Source: Lysinibacillus sp. FSL M8-0337 (lineage in GTDB: Bacteria > Bacillota > Bacilli > Bacillales_A > Planococcaceae). From it: a stretch of 64,000 nucleotides of DNA. Position numbers and translations under genes: made by a program. The first letter of the stretch is position 1, and every line of letters starts with the position of its first letter. The stretch lies in assembly GCF_038593855.1 (NCBI RefSeq), contig NZ_CP151996.1:2356001-2420000 (forward strand), given 5' to 3'. This document shows positions 27,018 through 35,907 of the stretch, one piece after another. A model generated the notes under the pieces. It did no database searches and was not told the origin of the DNA. It saw nothing but the letters and a program-made list of their open reading frames with translations.

Positions 27018-27525
27018 TTATTTGGATAGATGTATTAGCTACAATTGCTTTTACATCTATCATTTTAATAATTCCCTTTACGAAAAAAACTTTTTGGTTT
27101 CTTGTTTGGCATCTATGTAAGATGACAAAATCGCTCCTTCATCATTTGTTAACTTATTATAATTTTTTGCCACCCCGTTTATGATAACTATTACCATAAA
27201 TCTCTTCACACTTTTCCCAAGATTTAAAAATATAAATCCCCCCTTTTGAAGTTGATTTTTAATAGTTATTGTCTCATTAGTTAAATATTGTACTTTTAAA
27301 AAAATCTTAAGCAAATTCCTTCATATAAATACCAGTGTAAGGAATGGATCGCATTTACAAATATTCATTGCAAAAGAAGATTTCTATTATATTAAGATTT
27401 AGTACAATAGATTGTTACTAGATACTTTTTTTCTGACTCACTTAATCAAAAATCTAAATAACAAATAGATTCTAAACCAGATTCCAATCCTAAATTACCT
27501 GCTTTTTTACCATGGCATAATATAG
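27018..27525. other. Gap without a supported gene
   Basis: 508 bases between the Ntox44 gene and the next minus-strand gene. A 78-codon minus-strand frame (27078-27314) exists but starts at TTG without a ribosome site. Nothing else recognised. Confidence 0.3.
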
Positions 27526-28242
27526 TTACTTTTTATTTTTCTCACAAAAACCTAATACTAATAAAATTAGTACTAGAATAAGTAAAATATAAAACACCCT
27601 TAAAATGCTATTGATACTATTTTCTTTAGATTTTTTGTCTTGACTTTGAATTATATTTGAATCTTCCAATGAACCGTCATCTTTTAAATCCGTAGAGGAT
27701 TTGAGATACATGGTTATATATAAACTTTTTTCCAATTTTGTTAAGCCAAAATGCCTTGATTCCATTAGTTCTTTATCCTTTGAACTTAACTGATTGTAGT
27801 AAATCGTATCAAAGTATGCTAATATTTCATTTGCGTCTTCTTTATCAAAATCCACTAGTTCTAAATTCATAGTAGAAATCCTTTCTTTCATCATCGCAAA
27901 ACCAGTAGTAGGATTAATTAACACCCACATCCTTCCACCAAACGAAAATTCATCACCATTTCTCAAATCCTTCAAACTTCTAAATTTCAATAAACCTTGC
28001 TTTGATTTTTCTTCTTTCTTAATTTCCTTTACTTCATTCATTGTTTCAGTTATAGAAATATCATTATCAGGAATTATTATCGGTTCACTTGGTGTCTGGA
28101 CTTCGGCTTCGTTGGCATCATTAACTTTTAATTCAATAGAACTCTCTGCCGCTCCCCTTTCAGCTAGTAGAAATACACCAGAAATAAAAAATAAAATAGT
28201 AACTAAAATAAACATTTCCTTTATCATTCTGTATTTGTACAT
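27526..28242 (-). CDS. Membrane protein, two terminal membrane segments (238 aa)
   Basis: Residues 8-27 and 208-230 are hydrophobic, so the acidic central region (residues 30-205) probably faces outward. Within it, LKDLRNGDEFSFGGRMWVLINPTTGFAMM resembles the start of DUF6273-like domains, with Gly-Gly-x-x-Trp-x-Val, but the resemblance is short. A good ribosome site (AAGGAGATAAGTT) precedes ATG 28242. It is the last gene in this direction before the plus-strand toxin. Family not identified. Confidence 0.6.
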   Translation of the reverse strand: MYKYRMIKEMFILVTILFFISGVFLLAERGAAESSIELKVNDANEAEVQTPSEPIIIPDNDISITETMNEVKEIKKEEKSKQGLLKFRSLKDLRNGDEFSFGGRMWVLINPTTGFAMMKERISTMNLELVDFDKEDANEILAYFDTIYYNQLSSKDKELMESRHFGLTKLEKSLYITMYLKSSTDLKDDGSLEDSNIIQSQDKKSKENSINSILRVFYILLILVLILLVLGFCEKNKK

Positions 28243-28324
28243 AACTTATCTCCTTATTTTGAAAGTAATTTAGGTTTTATAGAAAAATGTAAAAAGGACT
28301 CCCAAAAGGAAGCCCTTACTTTTA

Positions 28325-29014
28325 CTAATATCGATTATTAGGAGTCTTATTTTCTTGAAAAATCTCTAAAAAATCCTCATTTGCATATGATTGCTTTTTC
28401 TCCAACAGCCATTGATCTGCAAAATTCGTGACTTCTTTGAACGCGAATGACACTGAACAATCATTATTTATCCCAGCCGCAAAAGAGTTAAATGCCATGT
28501 TAAGGGTCTTTTCAGCCGCTTCTAAATTCGAAATATTTCTTTTCTGTATTTGACCTATAGTTACCAATGTCTTATAGAGTGCTTTTAAAGCATCCAGATT
28601 GTCTTTATGAATAACAATCGTAAATAGTATTTCAGACTTTCCTAGAGTTTCTTTTAACGGAGGATGTTTTTTATGCTCTTTCGCTGTAAATTCAGCAGTT
28701 GGCTTTAAAGTTATCACCATTTCCGCATCTATATCCATTGTGCCTGTTTCCAAAGAGATACGGTCGAATACATACGAACTATAATCATAACGATTTAACA
28801 CATTTCGTTTATTTTCAGTATGTGTACCATCCATATGAATCAAGGCACGATTCGTAAAACAATATTCATTTGTTTTAGTCTGAATTAAATAAAAAATCTC
28901 TTCCAAATGATCTAATATATAGTTATTAGCAAGTGTATTTTCTAAATCTTCATCCGCAACAAATACACCGATATTTGATAAACCGAACGCACTTGAAGCT
29001 AAACGTTTAAACAT
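28325..29014 (-). CDS. YvbH-like bacterial PH-domain protein
   Basis: 229 residues beginning MFKRLASSAFGLSNIGVFV, the distinctive opening of the bacterial PH-domain family (PF08000) typified by B. subtilis YvbH. EYCFTNRALIHMDGT and RYDYSSYVFDRISLETGT belong to the PH fold; residues 150-215 form helices like the YvbH oligomerisation extension. Soluble, possibly lipid- or protein-binding. It follows the Tad terminator at 29065-29096, so it is probably transcribed separately. An imperfect hairpin with T run at 28289-28322 lies after its stop. Confidence 0.75.
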   Translation of the reverse strand: MFKRLASSAFGLSNIGVFVADEDLENTLANNYILDHLEEIFYLIQTKTNEYCFTNRALIHMDGTHTENKRNVLNRYDYSSYVFDRISLETGTMDIDAEMVITLKPTAEFTAKEHKKHPPLKETLGKSEILFTIVIHKDNLDALKALYKTLVTIGQIQKRNISNLEAAEKTLNMAFNSFAAGINNDCSVSFAFKEVTNFADQWLLEKKQSYANEDFLEIFQENKTPNNRY

Positions 29015-29064
29015 CTCGAATCCTCCTATACTATTTTCTTTTTTATAGTTTCACAGAACATTAA

Positions 29065-29096
29065 AAAGGTAGCCTTTCGATGCAAAGGCTACCTTT
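29065..29096 (-). terminator. Terminator of the Tad-like pilus operon
   Basis: A perfect 13-bp stem (AAAGGTAGCCTTT at 29065-29077 with 29084-29096) and a 6-base loop, touching the stop codon of the last Tad-like gene. Confidence 0.9.
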
Positions 29097-29848
29097 CATA
29101 CTCTTATTGAAATATCCAGTTTCTTTTTTTGTGTAAAGTACAGAAGCAGCAAAATAGCTGCCTGGGTAATCAATAGGACGGCTAAACTGACAGTGGTATA
29201 ACTCAAGAAGATATCCCATAAATCTGCGACCATAAAACGTAACAGAATTGGAATGAGCGCCACTAATCCCAATAATACATAGACATTCTTCGCAAAGGAC
29301 TTTCGTTTTTTGTATAATTCATCCCTTTTATCCAATTCGAACATCATATTTTTTTGAACAGAATCAAATAATTCTTGTGGATCTCCACCATGTTCATAAC
29401 TAATTATTAGATTTTGATGAAACTGATCCAATGATGGGAATTTATATTTCGAAAAATGTTCTGTTTGTAATATAGCCTCCCTTTCAAGTCCTTTCACAAC
29501 TTTCTCAACATCTTTTTGAATAGATAAAACTGTTAGTGTTGGTAACGTTGAATTTAATGAATACATCACATTTTCACCTGTCTGTAAAAAGAACTTCATG
29601 TTTGTAACATATTTTAATAAATTACTAAGCTGTTCCTGATATCGATTTAATTTCTTCGACTGATAGGAATAGACATAGAAGAAAAAGAGTAACCCAACAA
29701 TTCCAAAAATGATACTCACCGTATTATTTTTGGATATCAGATAAAAGTAGCCGAAACTAAAAGCGTATAATGCAGCAAATAGAAAGATAAGCTCCACTAG
29801 ACTATAAATATCTTTTATATTATTTATAAAAATACGAAATCTAGACAT
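29096..29848 (-). CDS. tadC-like: TadC-like pilus membrane platform protein (T2SS-F family)
   Basis: 250 residues. Two hydrophobic segments near residues 20-58, then a cytoplasmic domain with SYEHGGDPQELFDSVQKNMMFELDKRDE, the helical signature of type II secretion F (GspF) proteins, and two C-terminal membrane segments (residues 190-240). Partner of the 235-aa protein; together they form the inner-membrane platform that the CpaF-like ATPase drives. Overlaps the ATPase gene by 8 bases. Confidence 0.75.
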   Translation of the reverse strand: MSRFRIFINNIKDIYSLVELIFLFAALYAFSFGYFYLISKNNTVSIIFGIVGLLFFFYVYSYQSKKLNRYQEQLSNLLKYVTNMKFFLQTGENVMYSLNSTLPTLTVLSIQKDVEKVVKGLEREAILQTEHFSKYKFPSLDQFHQNLIISYEHGGDPQELFDSVQKNMMFELDKRDELYKKRKSFAKNVYVLLGLVALIPILLRFMVADLWDIFLSYTTVSLAVLLITQAAILLLLYFTQKKKLDISIRV

Positions 29849-30992
29849 TTGTCAGTTCTTCCTTTCTCTTTGAATATGCTAAGTTTGATATGAACATTTC
29901 AGGCAATAAATGGACTAATTGTTTATCCTTGATTCCTTCTAAACTTTTTTCAGATAACGGATTGAAAATTTCTTTAGCATAATACTGACCACTTTTTTTG
30001 TCATATTTTTGCATATGACGATACAGATAAGTCCCCTTCGCACCTTTCTCTGTATAGTCTGTGTACTCCATAATTTCTTTTATTCGACGAACAATCATGC
30101 CATTTTCAATTGTATACTGCATGTAGATGCCAAAACGTAAAAACTCAATGATTTCTCTCCCTACAATTAAATCACTCATAATTGCATAGGCAGGAGCCTG
30201 GCGTATCATTGGTACTAAACGTGAAGGAACATTTGCAGCACCTTTTGCGTGAATTGTCGTGATAATCGCATGGTCTGTTTTGACACTATCTAAGATATCT
30301 GCCGCTTCTGCACCTCGTGTTTCAGATATAATGATCCAATCGGGATTGTTACGTAATGCCGCCTTTATTAAGTCTGACATGGTGATTTTTTTTGTTCGAT
30401 CTTCCGAAAGTAACGTTTGCCATCCGTATATAAATTTCTCTGGATACAGTGCCTTAATATGACTATCTCTAGTATCTTCAATTAGTGCAATGATTTTTGT
30501 GTCATCAATCGGTCTCACAAGCATTTTTTGAAGTTCCGTTTTTCCCGAACCAGTTCGTCCAGCAATAATAATGTTGCTTTCTGCCATAATTAAGACATTT
30601 AATAAATCCTCAATATCTTTATTATTTCCATAGGTCATTTCGGATAAGGAAGCTACAGCAAGCCTTGGTCTCGAAATCCGCAGTGCAAGTGATCGACCAT
30701 CAGGGCTGACCGCTTCATGCACAGCATTTACACGAATAAAGCCAAACTCTGTATCTAAAATAGGCTGCGTATCGGTGATTGTTTTCCGTTGTAAATCGGC
30801 AATTTGCTTTGTTAACTTTTTTATTTCTTCTATATCCGGTTTTTCATCAACCATGATTGCTCCTTTTTGATTATGTTGAATTCTTAACTTTTCTGAATCG
30901 AAATTTATGTCGGTAACGCCCTCATCTTTTAAATATTTCCCTACAAAACTTCCTTCTAAAATTTCTGATATACGGTTTTGATATTCAGTCAT
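29841..30992 (-). CDS. tadA-like: CpaF/TadA-family secretion ATPase
   Basis: 383 residues. Walker A IIAGRTGSGKTELQK near residue 146, an Asp box EDTRDSHIKAL near 172, Walker B with NPDWIIISETRGAEA near 218-232, and a HAKG His box near 250, all as in type II/IV secretion ATPases of the CpaF/TadA group. It powers pilin extrusion. No N-terminal FHA or CpaE-like domain is present. It lies between the two T2SS-F-like genes. Confidence 0.92.
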   Translation of the reverse strand: MTEYQNRISEILEGSFVGKYLKDEGVTDINFDSEKLRIQHNQKGAIMVDEKPDIEEIKKLTKQIADLQRKTITDTQPILDTEFGFIRVNAVHEAVSPDGRSLALRISRPRLAVASLSEMTYGNNKDIEDLLNVLIMAESNIIIAGRTGSGKTELQKMLVRPIDDTKIIALIEDTRDSHIKALYPEKFIYGWQTLLSEDRTKKITMSDLIKAALRNNPDWIIISETRGAEAADILDSVKTDHAIITTIHAKGAANVPSRLVPMIRQAPAYAIMSDLIVGREIIEFLRFGIYMQYTIENGMIVRRIKEIMEYTDYTEKGAKGTYLYRHMQKYDKKSGQYYAKEIFNPLSEKSLEGIKDKQLVHLLPEMFISNLAYSKRKEELTNV

Positions 30993-31020
30993 AAGAACAC
31001 CTCTTTTTCAAAAGTATTTT

Positions 31021-31728
31021 TTATTGACCAATATTAGAAATGGAGCCTGATATGCCACCCATATAATACATAAATAAAACGCCAGCAAATCCTATTACTG
31101 TAAACAAAGAAATAAAGATTGGAATATACCCTAAGTACTCCATACTGGACATTTTCCTTTCAATCATTTCATCCACTTTGTTTTTTTGAATTTCTGAAAT
31201 ATACTCTCGCAATTCTTTTAACGCTTCTTTTTTCACCCCATATTCCGAAAACTGATAAATCATGTCCATAATCATGTACGATTCACCCGTACCAATATAT
31301 TCTGCAAATTTTAAGTAGTCCTCACGTTTATTAGCTTGTTCTATTTTTACAATTAAATCTTCTAATCTTCCTTTCAATGGCTCTCTTGTATAAGGTAAGA
31401 CACCTACAAATGTTTGATATACATTACCTGAAATCGGAAGTAATGCATCAAAACTTTGTAGAAACTCTGGAAAAAGGTATGAATTGAGAACATCATCTTT
31501 TTTCCTTTTCGATAGCAAATTGTAGTAAGGAATTTTATATCCGACTATTAAAGCAATGATTGGGATAAAGAATAAATCGTATCGCTGCATGTACACAATT
31601 AACATACTTGCAAGTAACATATATGCTATGGCGAAAATTAAACGTACCTTTAAAAAGTTACTTGATTCTTTTTTATAGTATTTTAAGGTATCTTTTAATC
31701 TTGCTTCTCTGATTAACTCTGTAATCAT
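31021..31728 (-). CDS. tadB-like: TadB-like pilus membrane platform protein
   Basis: 235 residues with two membrane segments near residues 28-65, a helical cytoplasmic region (RLEDLIVKIEQANKREDYLKFAEYIG) that resembles the T2SS-F domain, and a C-terminal membrane segment around 205-228. It sits directly before the ATPase, as TadB/TadC pairs flank their ATPase in Tad loci. TadB versus TadC naming is arbitrary here. Confidence 0.7.
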   Translation of the reverse strand: MITELIREARLKDTLKYYKKESSNFLKVRLIFAIAYMLLASMLIVYMQRYDLFFIPIIALIVGYKIPYYNLLSKRKKDDVLNSYLFPEFLQSFDALLPISGNVYQTFVGVLPYTREPLKGRLEDLIVKIEQANKREDYLKFAEYIGTGESYMIMDMIYQFSEYGVKKEALKELREYISEIQKNKVDEMIERKMSSMEYLGYIPIFISLFTVIGFAGVLFMYYMGGISGSISNIGQ

Positions 31729-31756
31729 ACGGTGATCCTCCTTTATCTTTAGCCTT

Positions 31757-32116
31757 CTACATTCGTTTCATATTAAACACTTTATTTTGTGTGTTTAATG
31801 TTATTTCTTGAAAAACACCCTTATATTTATAACTGTAGGAAATATAGATTGTCTCTCCGTACCCAACTGCACCTGTTACAGGCGTTCCATGTTTATCTTT
31901 AAAATCGATCAAAAACCCTTTGGAGGACGCTTTATGGATATAAATAGATACTTTACCTGTAACGCCACCTTCTTCTTTCACTAATTCCGATACTTCCGAT
32001 GTGACTTTCAAAAATGCGTTTTCATGAAGAGAGTCAATCCAGAAGTTTAGAATACCAGGTACAAATATTGCGACAAAAAGAACCATGGCAATTAATGCAC
32101 CTTTTAATTCACCCAT
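31757..32116 (-). CDS. Minor pilin-like protein sharing the head of the 941-aa protein
   Basis: 119 residues from ATG 32116 (MGELKGALIAMVLF), chosen for AGGTGGTG upstream; a frame extension to 32149 lacks a ribosome site. A short polar leader (MGELKG) precedes one hydrophobic helix (residues 7-24), then a small extracytoplasmic domain. It aligns along its whole length with the first 115 residues of the 941-aa protein, sharing DSLH, KVT(A/S)EV, ELVKEEGGVT and the FGETI/YGETI block. The leader resembles class III prepilin leaders but lacks a Glu at +5, so processing is uncertain. Confidence 0.65.
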   Translation of the reverse strand: MGELKGALIAMVLFVAIFVPGILNFWIDSLHENAFLKVTSEVSELVKEEGGVTGKVSIYIHKASSKGFLIDFKDKHGTPVTGAVGYGETIYISYSYKYKGVFQEITLNTQNKVFNMKRM

Positions 32117-32148
32117 AATGAAACACCACCTGTCTGTTTTAATTTTCA

Positions 32149-34974
32149 CTACTGCCAGGCTTCATATTCCAAGGTCATATTATATTGATAATAGTTCGTT
32201 TGCCTTGTATTGGTTGAAGCGGGTTTTGTCACAGTACCGCGATATTTATACACCCGCGTGTCAACAGTAGGCTTTTCTACAATCCCTCTATACTTGTACA
32301 CTCTTGTATCCGTTTCTGGATGTGTAACTGTTCCTTTATAATTTTGTACAAATTCATAAACACGAGTGTCTATTTCGGGTCTTTTCACGATTCCACGATA
32401 TTTATATACACGAGTATCTTGCGCATCCTTAGTGACGACCCCTACATATTCTTGGATAAACGTATAATAATCAGCGTTAAATATTGCCTTAAAGTGTCTA
32501 GCATATTCACCTGATTTCTTATCAAAAAAAGTAGATGAAGTGAATTGGAGACTCACTAGTTCTACATTTTGATAACCTTGTTTTTCTAAAGAGCCTATTA
32601 CTAAATCATTAATTAGGTTTTTACTGTATCGAGTTGTTAATTGTTCATCCGTGAGATAAGCAATTTCTGATTCACTAGTACTATTAAGTCGAAAAGCACT
32701 ATCAGCTGTACTTAGAGTTTGAATTGCCTTAGCTGTTGCATAGGGCTGGCCTGTTGCTTGGAGATTTCCAGTGTACATTGCAGAGTCTTTTAACCCATTA
32801 GAAGCACCCATTTGTGGGTCATAATTAATTGTTTTAAGTGGTGATAGTTGAGAAACATTATAACCGTAATAAGGGCGTTTCCAACTGATGGCCTTCGTAT
32901 CTTCCGGAATATACTCTCCACTTTCCACATATTTTTCTAGTGTGCCTGTGTAACCGTCTTTGTTATAATTTTGGATTTCTAAACCTTCTACATATTTTTC
33001 ATCTGCTGGAATATACTTTCCGCTTCTTAATTTCTCTATAACGTCCCCATCTTTCATTAAAGTACCAACATAACCACCACTCGAATAGTCAAGCGTTTTG
33101 GGAATTGTATCAAGTCCTTCTTCCCTTACTTCTCCTGTGTATTCTTGTTTATACTGATAAACACGTGTATCCTTTTCTGGTTTCGTTACTGTTCCTGCAT
33201 AAGTTTGTCGAAATTCAAATATCCTAGTATCAACTGCTGGCTTTGTTACATAACCACGATATTTAAATAGTTGTGTATCCGGTCTTGTGACTACCCCTTC
33301 AAAAATCGCTTCGTAAAGGTGTCCATCCACTCTAATAACAACGTTCGCTTCACGTTTATAACTATACGCTGTTCCTTTATCATTGAACGAACCACTTTGT
33401 ACTGGACCTTTCCATGCAAATGACGCAATTGTTGGGTTCACAAAATAATTACCGTCTGCATTATTTGGCCCAAAAGTGTTCGCGATATCTTGTCGTGTTT
33501 TTTCATAGTCAACTTGTGTAAATTCGATTGCATTTGCATCAGTTGAATAATACGTATATTGAATATCAAGTACCACTGATTGAGGAACAGTCTTCCATAC
33601 CTCGGTTTTCTTAGTTAAAGTACCTGTATAGCCTTCTTGATTATAAGGATAGCTTGGCTGAATATTTACTCGCTTGTGCCATGTTGGATGTTCTGTTTTT
33701 GCAGTGATTTGTTGAACTCTCGAATCCGCTGGTGTTCCACTTACGAGATATTTTTCAAGTGTGCCAGTGTAGTTATCCTGCTGATAATAAGGTGAATCAT
33801 GATTCCTTATATATTTTTGCTCCGCAGGTATATATCCACCAGAAACAACAGTACTTGTGGGAGAACCATACTTATATAACGTGCCGTCGAAATTCTCCTT
33901 CGAATAACTTAATGTCTCTGGGAACTTTTTTTCTTTAGATGTTATTGATTCGATTACATTCTTACTTTGAGCCGGTGAATATTCCCCCTTTACTACTTGT
34001 CTCATGACATGACCTGATTTGGATAATGTGCCTTTGAATCCACCTTTGTTGTATTCCATTGTATTTGGAAACATATTTTCATCAGAGGTAATCGTTTCGG
34101 AAACACGTTTTGATTTAGCTGCAGAATAATTTTCTAACGTTAGTGACTGTGTAACTTCCTTGCTATCCTCCTGTAAGTAATTACCGCTTGCAAGATACTT
34201 TTCTAGTTTTCCGACATAGCCATCTTCGTTATAATCTGGTGAATCGTGTTCTTTGATTTCTTTTGTTTCTCCTTCGATATACTCTCCACTCACTACATAC
34301 TTTTCAAGTGTTCCTGAATAACCGTCCTTGTCATAAAAAGGACCATCATAATCATCCACAAACTTTGTATCCGCGGCTTCACCTTCATGAATTTGGGTTT
34401 GTCTTGTTGGAGAACCATTTTTCATACGAATGGTTACATTTTCTCCAACTACATTTACAACTTGAGCTGATCCCGTTTCACTTACTAGACGTCTAATCCC
34501 TTTTAATCCTGGAACTTTAAATGTTTGAAAGAAATCATTTTGATTAGTTGTTTCATCTGATTGCAATGTAATTGTTTTAATAACACCACCATCTAAATTA
34601 TTGCCGCTTCCTTGACTATTACGTTTTAAAATTTCTATCGTATTTTTTGTCGTTAACGTTCTGTCTATAAATACATTCGTATATTTGTAAGTATAATTAG
34701 ATACGATGGTTTCCCCAAAATCGACAGTTTGAGAAATGCTACGGCCATTGCTGTCTTTAAACGAAATGGTATAACCTCTTTTTTGCAGTTCATTGACCGT
34801 ATTTGCGACTTTTTCAGTAACGCCGCCTTCTTCTTTAACCAGTTCACCAACTTCGGCTGTAACTTTCATAAAAGCATGTTGATGTAGAGAATCTAAACCA
34901 AACATAAATAATCCTGGCGCAATAAAAGCGATAAATAATATTAAAACCTTTAGAGCACCTTTATGTTCGCCCAT
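32149..34974 (-). CDS. Giant pilin-like repeat protein, candidate pilus tip adhesin (941 aa)
   Basis: The N-terminal 115 residues (MGEHKGALKVLILFIAF, one membrane helix, then a small domain) are paralogous to the 119-aa protein downstream. The rest is repetitive. Type A repeats of about 35-50 residues carry GY(x)GTLEKY followed by SGxYI (about ten copies between residues 210 and 720). Type B repeats of about 20 residues carry DTRVYKYRG(x)V(x)KP (about ten copies, at 590-640 and 860-925). Two non-repeat modules, at about 495-580 and 735-855, contain mixed alpha/beta sequence. No sortase motif or C-terminal membrane segment is seen, so anchoring must be by the N-terminal helix. I infer an extended stalk displayed on the Tad-like pilus. 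Confidence 0.7.
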   Translation of the reverse strand: MGEHKGALKVLILFIAFIAPGLFMFGLDSLHQHAFMKVTAEVGELVKEEGGVTEKVANTVNELQKRGYTISFKDSNGRSISQTVDFGETIVSNYTYKYTNVFIDRTLTTKNTIEILKRNSQGSGNNLDGGVIKTITLQSDETTNQNDFFQTFKVPGLKGIRRLVSETGSAQVVNVVGENVTIRMKNGSPTRQTQIHEGEAADTKFVDDYDGPFYDKDGYSGTLEKYVVSGEYIEGETKEIKEHDSPDYNEDGYVGKLEKYLASGNYLQEDSKEVTQSLTLENYSAAKSKRVSETITSDENMFPNTMEYNKGGFKGTLSKSGHVMRQVVKGEYSPAQSKNVIESITSKEKKFPETLSYSKENFDGTLYKYGSPTSTVVSGGYIPAEQKYIRNHDSPYYQQDNYTGTLEKYLVSGTPADSRVQQITAKTEHPTWHKRVNIQPSYPYNQEGYTGTLTKKTEVWKTVPQSVVLDIQYTYYSTDANAIEFTQVDYEKTRQDIANTFGPNNADGNYFVNPTIASFAWKGPVQSGSFNDKGTAYSYKREANVVIRVDGHLYEAIFEGVVTRPDTQLFKYRGYVTKPAVDTRIFEFRQTYAGTVTKPEKDTRVYQYKQEYTGEVREEGLDTIPKTLDYSSGGYVGTLMKDGDVIEKLRSGKYIPADEKYVEGLEIQNYNKDGYTGTLEKYVESGEYIPEDTKAISWKRPYYGYNVSQLSPLKTINYDPQMGASNGLKDSAMYTGNLQATGQPYATAKAIQTLSTADSAFRLNSTSESEIAYLTDEQLTTRYSKNLINDLVIGSLEKQGYQNVELVSLQFTSSTFFDKKSGEYARHFKAIFNADYYTFIQEYVGVVTKDAQDTRVYKYRGIVKRPEIDTRVYEFVQNYKGTVTHPETDTRVYKYRGIVEKPTVDTRVYKYRGTVTKPASTNTRQTNYYQYNMTLEYEAWQ

Positions 34975-35010
34975 ACATACACCACCTTTTCTTTTTTTAA
35001 TTAAATATTT

Positions 35011-35430
35011 CTACTCATTTAATGTGTTTATTGTTAAGTGTCTTTCGGCTGTTGCTTTGATTTCGTCCTTATTATTTTTAAATTGGACGATTAATTGAAG
35101 CCCCCTCATATCACTTTCATTTTCAGTTACATTTCCGCTTCTATCTAAAAAAACATATTGTAAATCGATATTGTAACGATGATTCTTTTGAACATTTGCA
35201 ACATTTGTTGTTAAGTTCGATATGACTTCTTCTTTATCAAAATATAAATAACCATCATCGGATTCTTCCAGTTCACTTCTTATTAAACCTACACTTAGAT
35301 TTTCTGCTAATGCTTCAATTTCTGAAGTAGTTCGAACTGCAGCATGTTGCAGTATCGATGTATAGGTAATAATGAACACTAGGAAGAGAATTAGGAAAAA
35401 CCAAAATGACCATTTAAATGGTGTAGACAC
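35011..35430 (-). CDS. TadE-like pseudopilin
   Basis: 139 residues. A short N-terminal cytoplasmic stretch, one membrane helix (residues 9-30), then an extracytoplasmic domain with helical region SEIEALAENLSVGLIR and beta strands. The layout and position beside pilin-like genes and the CpaF-like ATPase fit a TadE/pseudopilin role. It starts at ATG 35430 with a GGAGG-containing site upstream. Confidence 0.6.
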   Translation of the reverse strand: MSTPFKWSFWFFLILFLVFIITYTSILQHAAVRTTSEIEALAENLSVGLIRSELEESDDGYLYFDKEEVISNLTTNVANVQKNHRYNIDLQYVFLDRSGNVTENESDMRGLQLIVQFKNNKDEIKATAERHLTINTLNE

Positions 35431-35465
35431 CTTTCCTACCTCCTTTCTATTGAATTAAGTTATTG

Positions 35466-35500
35466 AAAAAAGCCCTCGACATAAAATCGAAGGGCTTTTT
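35466..35500 (-). terminator. Terminator/attenuator between the short pilin and the rest of the Tad-like operon
   Basis: Hairpin AAAAAAGCCCTCGA (35466-35479) with TCGAAGGGCTTTTT (35487-35500). Placed right after the 51-aa pilin-like gene; partial read-through would give excess pilin over assembly proteins. Confidence 0.85.
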
Positions 35501-35583
35501 GAAAAGGATAGAATGTGATAATAAATAACATACAAAGGTATACATCTTCTGCATCAACTCTCCCTAGCTATTTAGTAGCTATA

Positions 35584-35739
35584 TTAGGGCGATGGTAAAA
35601 TATTGTTAACCAACGAAGTGAAGTTGGTTCCAATCGTTGTTAGTAATGGCCCAATCGTATCTCGACCAAATGTTACCCACAAACCAAATAGTAAAAGCAC
35701 AGCGATAATAATTGTTAATGATCCCTTATGCTCTCCCAT
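35584..35739 (-). CDS. Short pilin-like protein, candidate major pilin (51 aa)
   Basis: ATG 35739 preceded by GGAGAGATTTA; 51 residues: MGEHKGSLTI, one long hydrophobic helix to about residue 25, then a short polar tail. The MGEHKG leader is identical to that of the 941-aa protein and nearly identical to MGELKG of the 119-aa protein, so the three form one family. Small size resembles Flp-type major pilins. A terminator follows directly (35466-35500), isolating it as a highly expressed unit. Confidence 0.7.
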   Translation of the reverse strand: MGEHKGSLTIIIAVLLLFGLWVTFGRDTIGPLLTTIGTNFTSLVNNILPSP

Positions 35740-35907
35740 TAAATCTCTCCTTTCTTCTGTATAAATTGCTATTTAATTGTTAAGTAATCAAGGAAAATGT
35801 TATTTCCTTATGCTTTTACTTTATCAACCCTAGGGCATATCGAAGTCCATGAAAAGTACTTAAAAAGTATACAAAAAGTACTTGGTAAGTACACAAATAG
35901 TTCGCCG

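Noticed and set aside
27078-27314. 78-codon minus-strand frame downstream of the Ntox44 toxin, a possible immunity gene
   Set aside because: Starts at TTG without a ribosome site, lies on the opposite strand to the toxin and has an unremarkable sequence; not supported.
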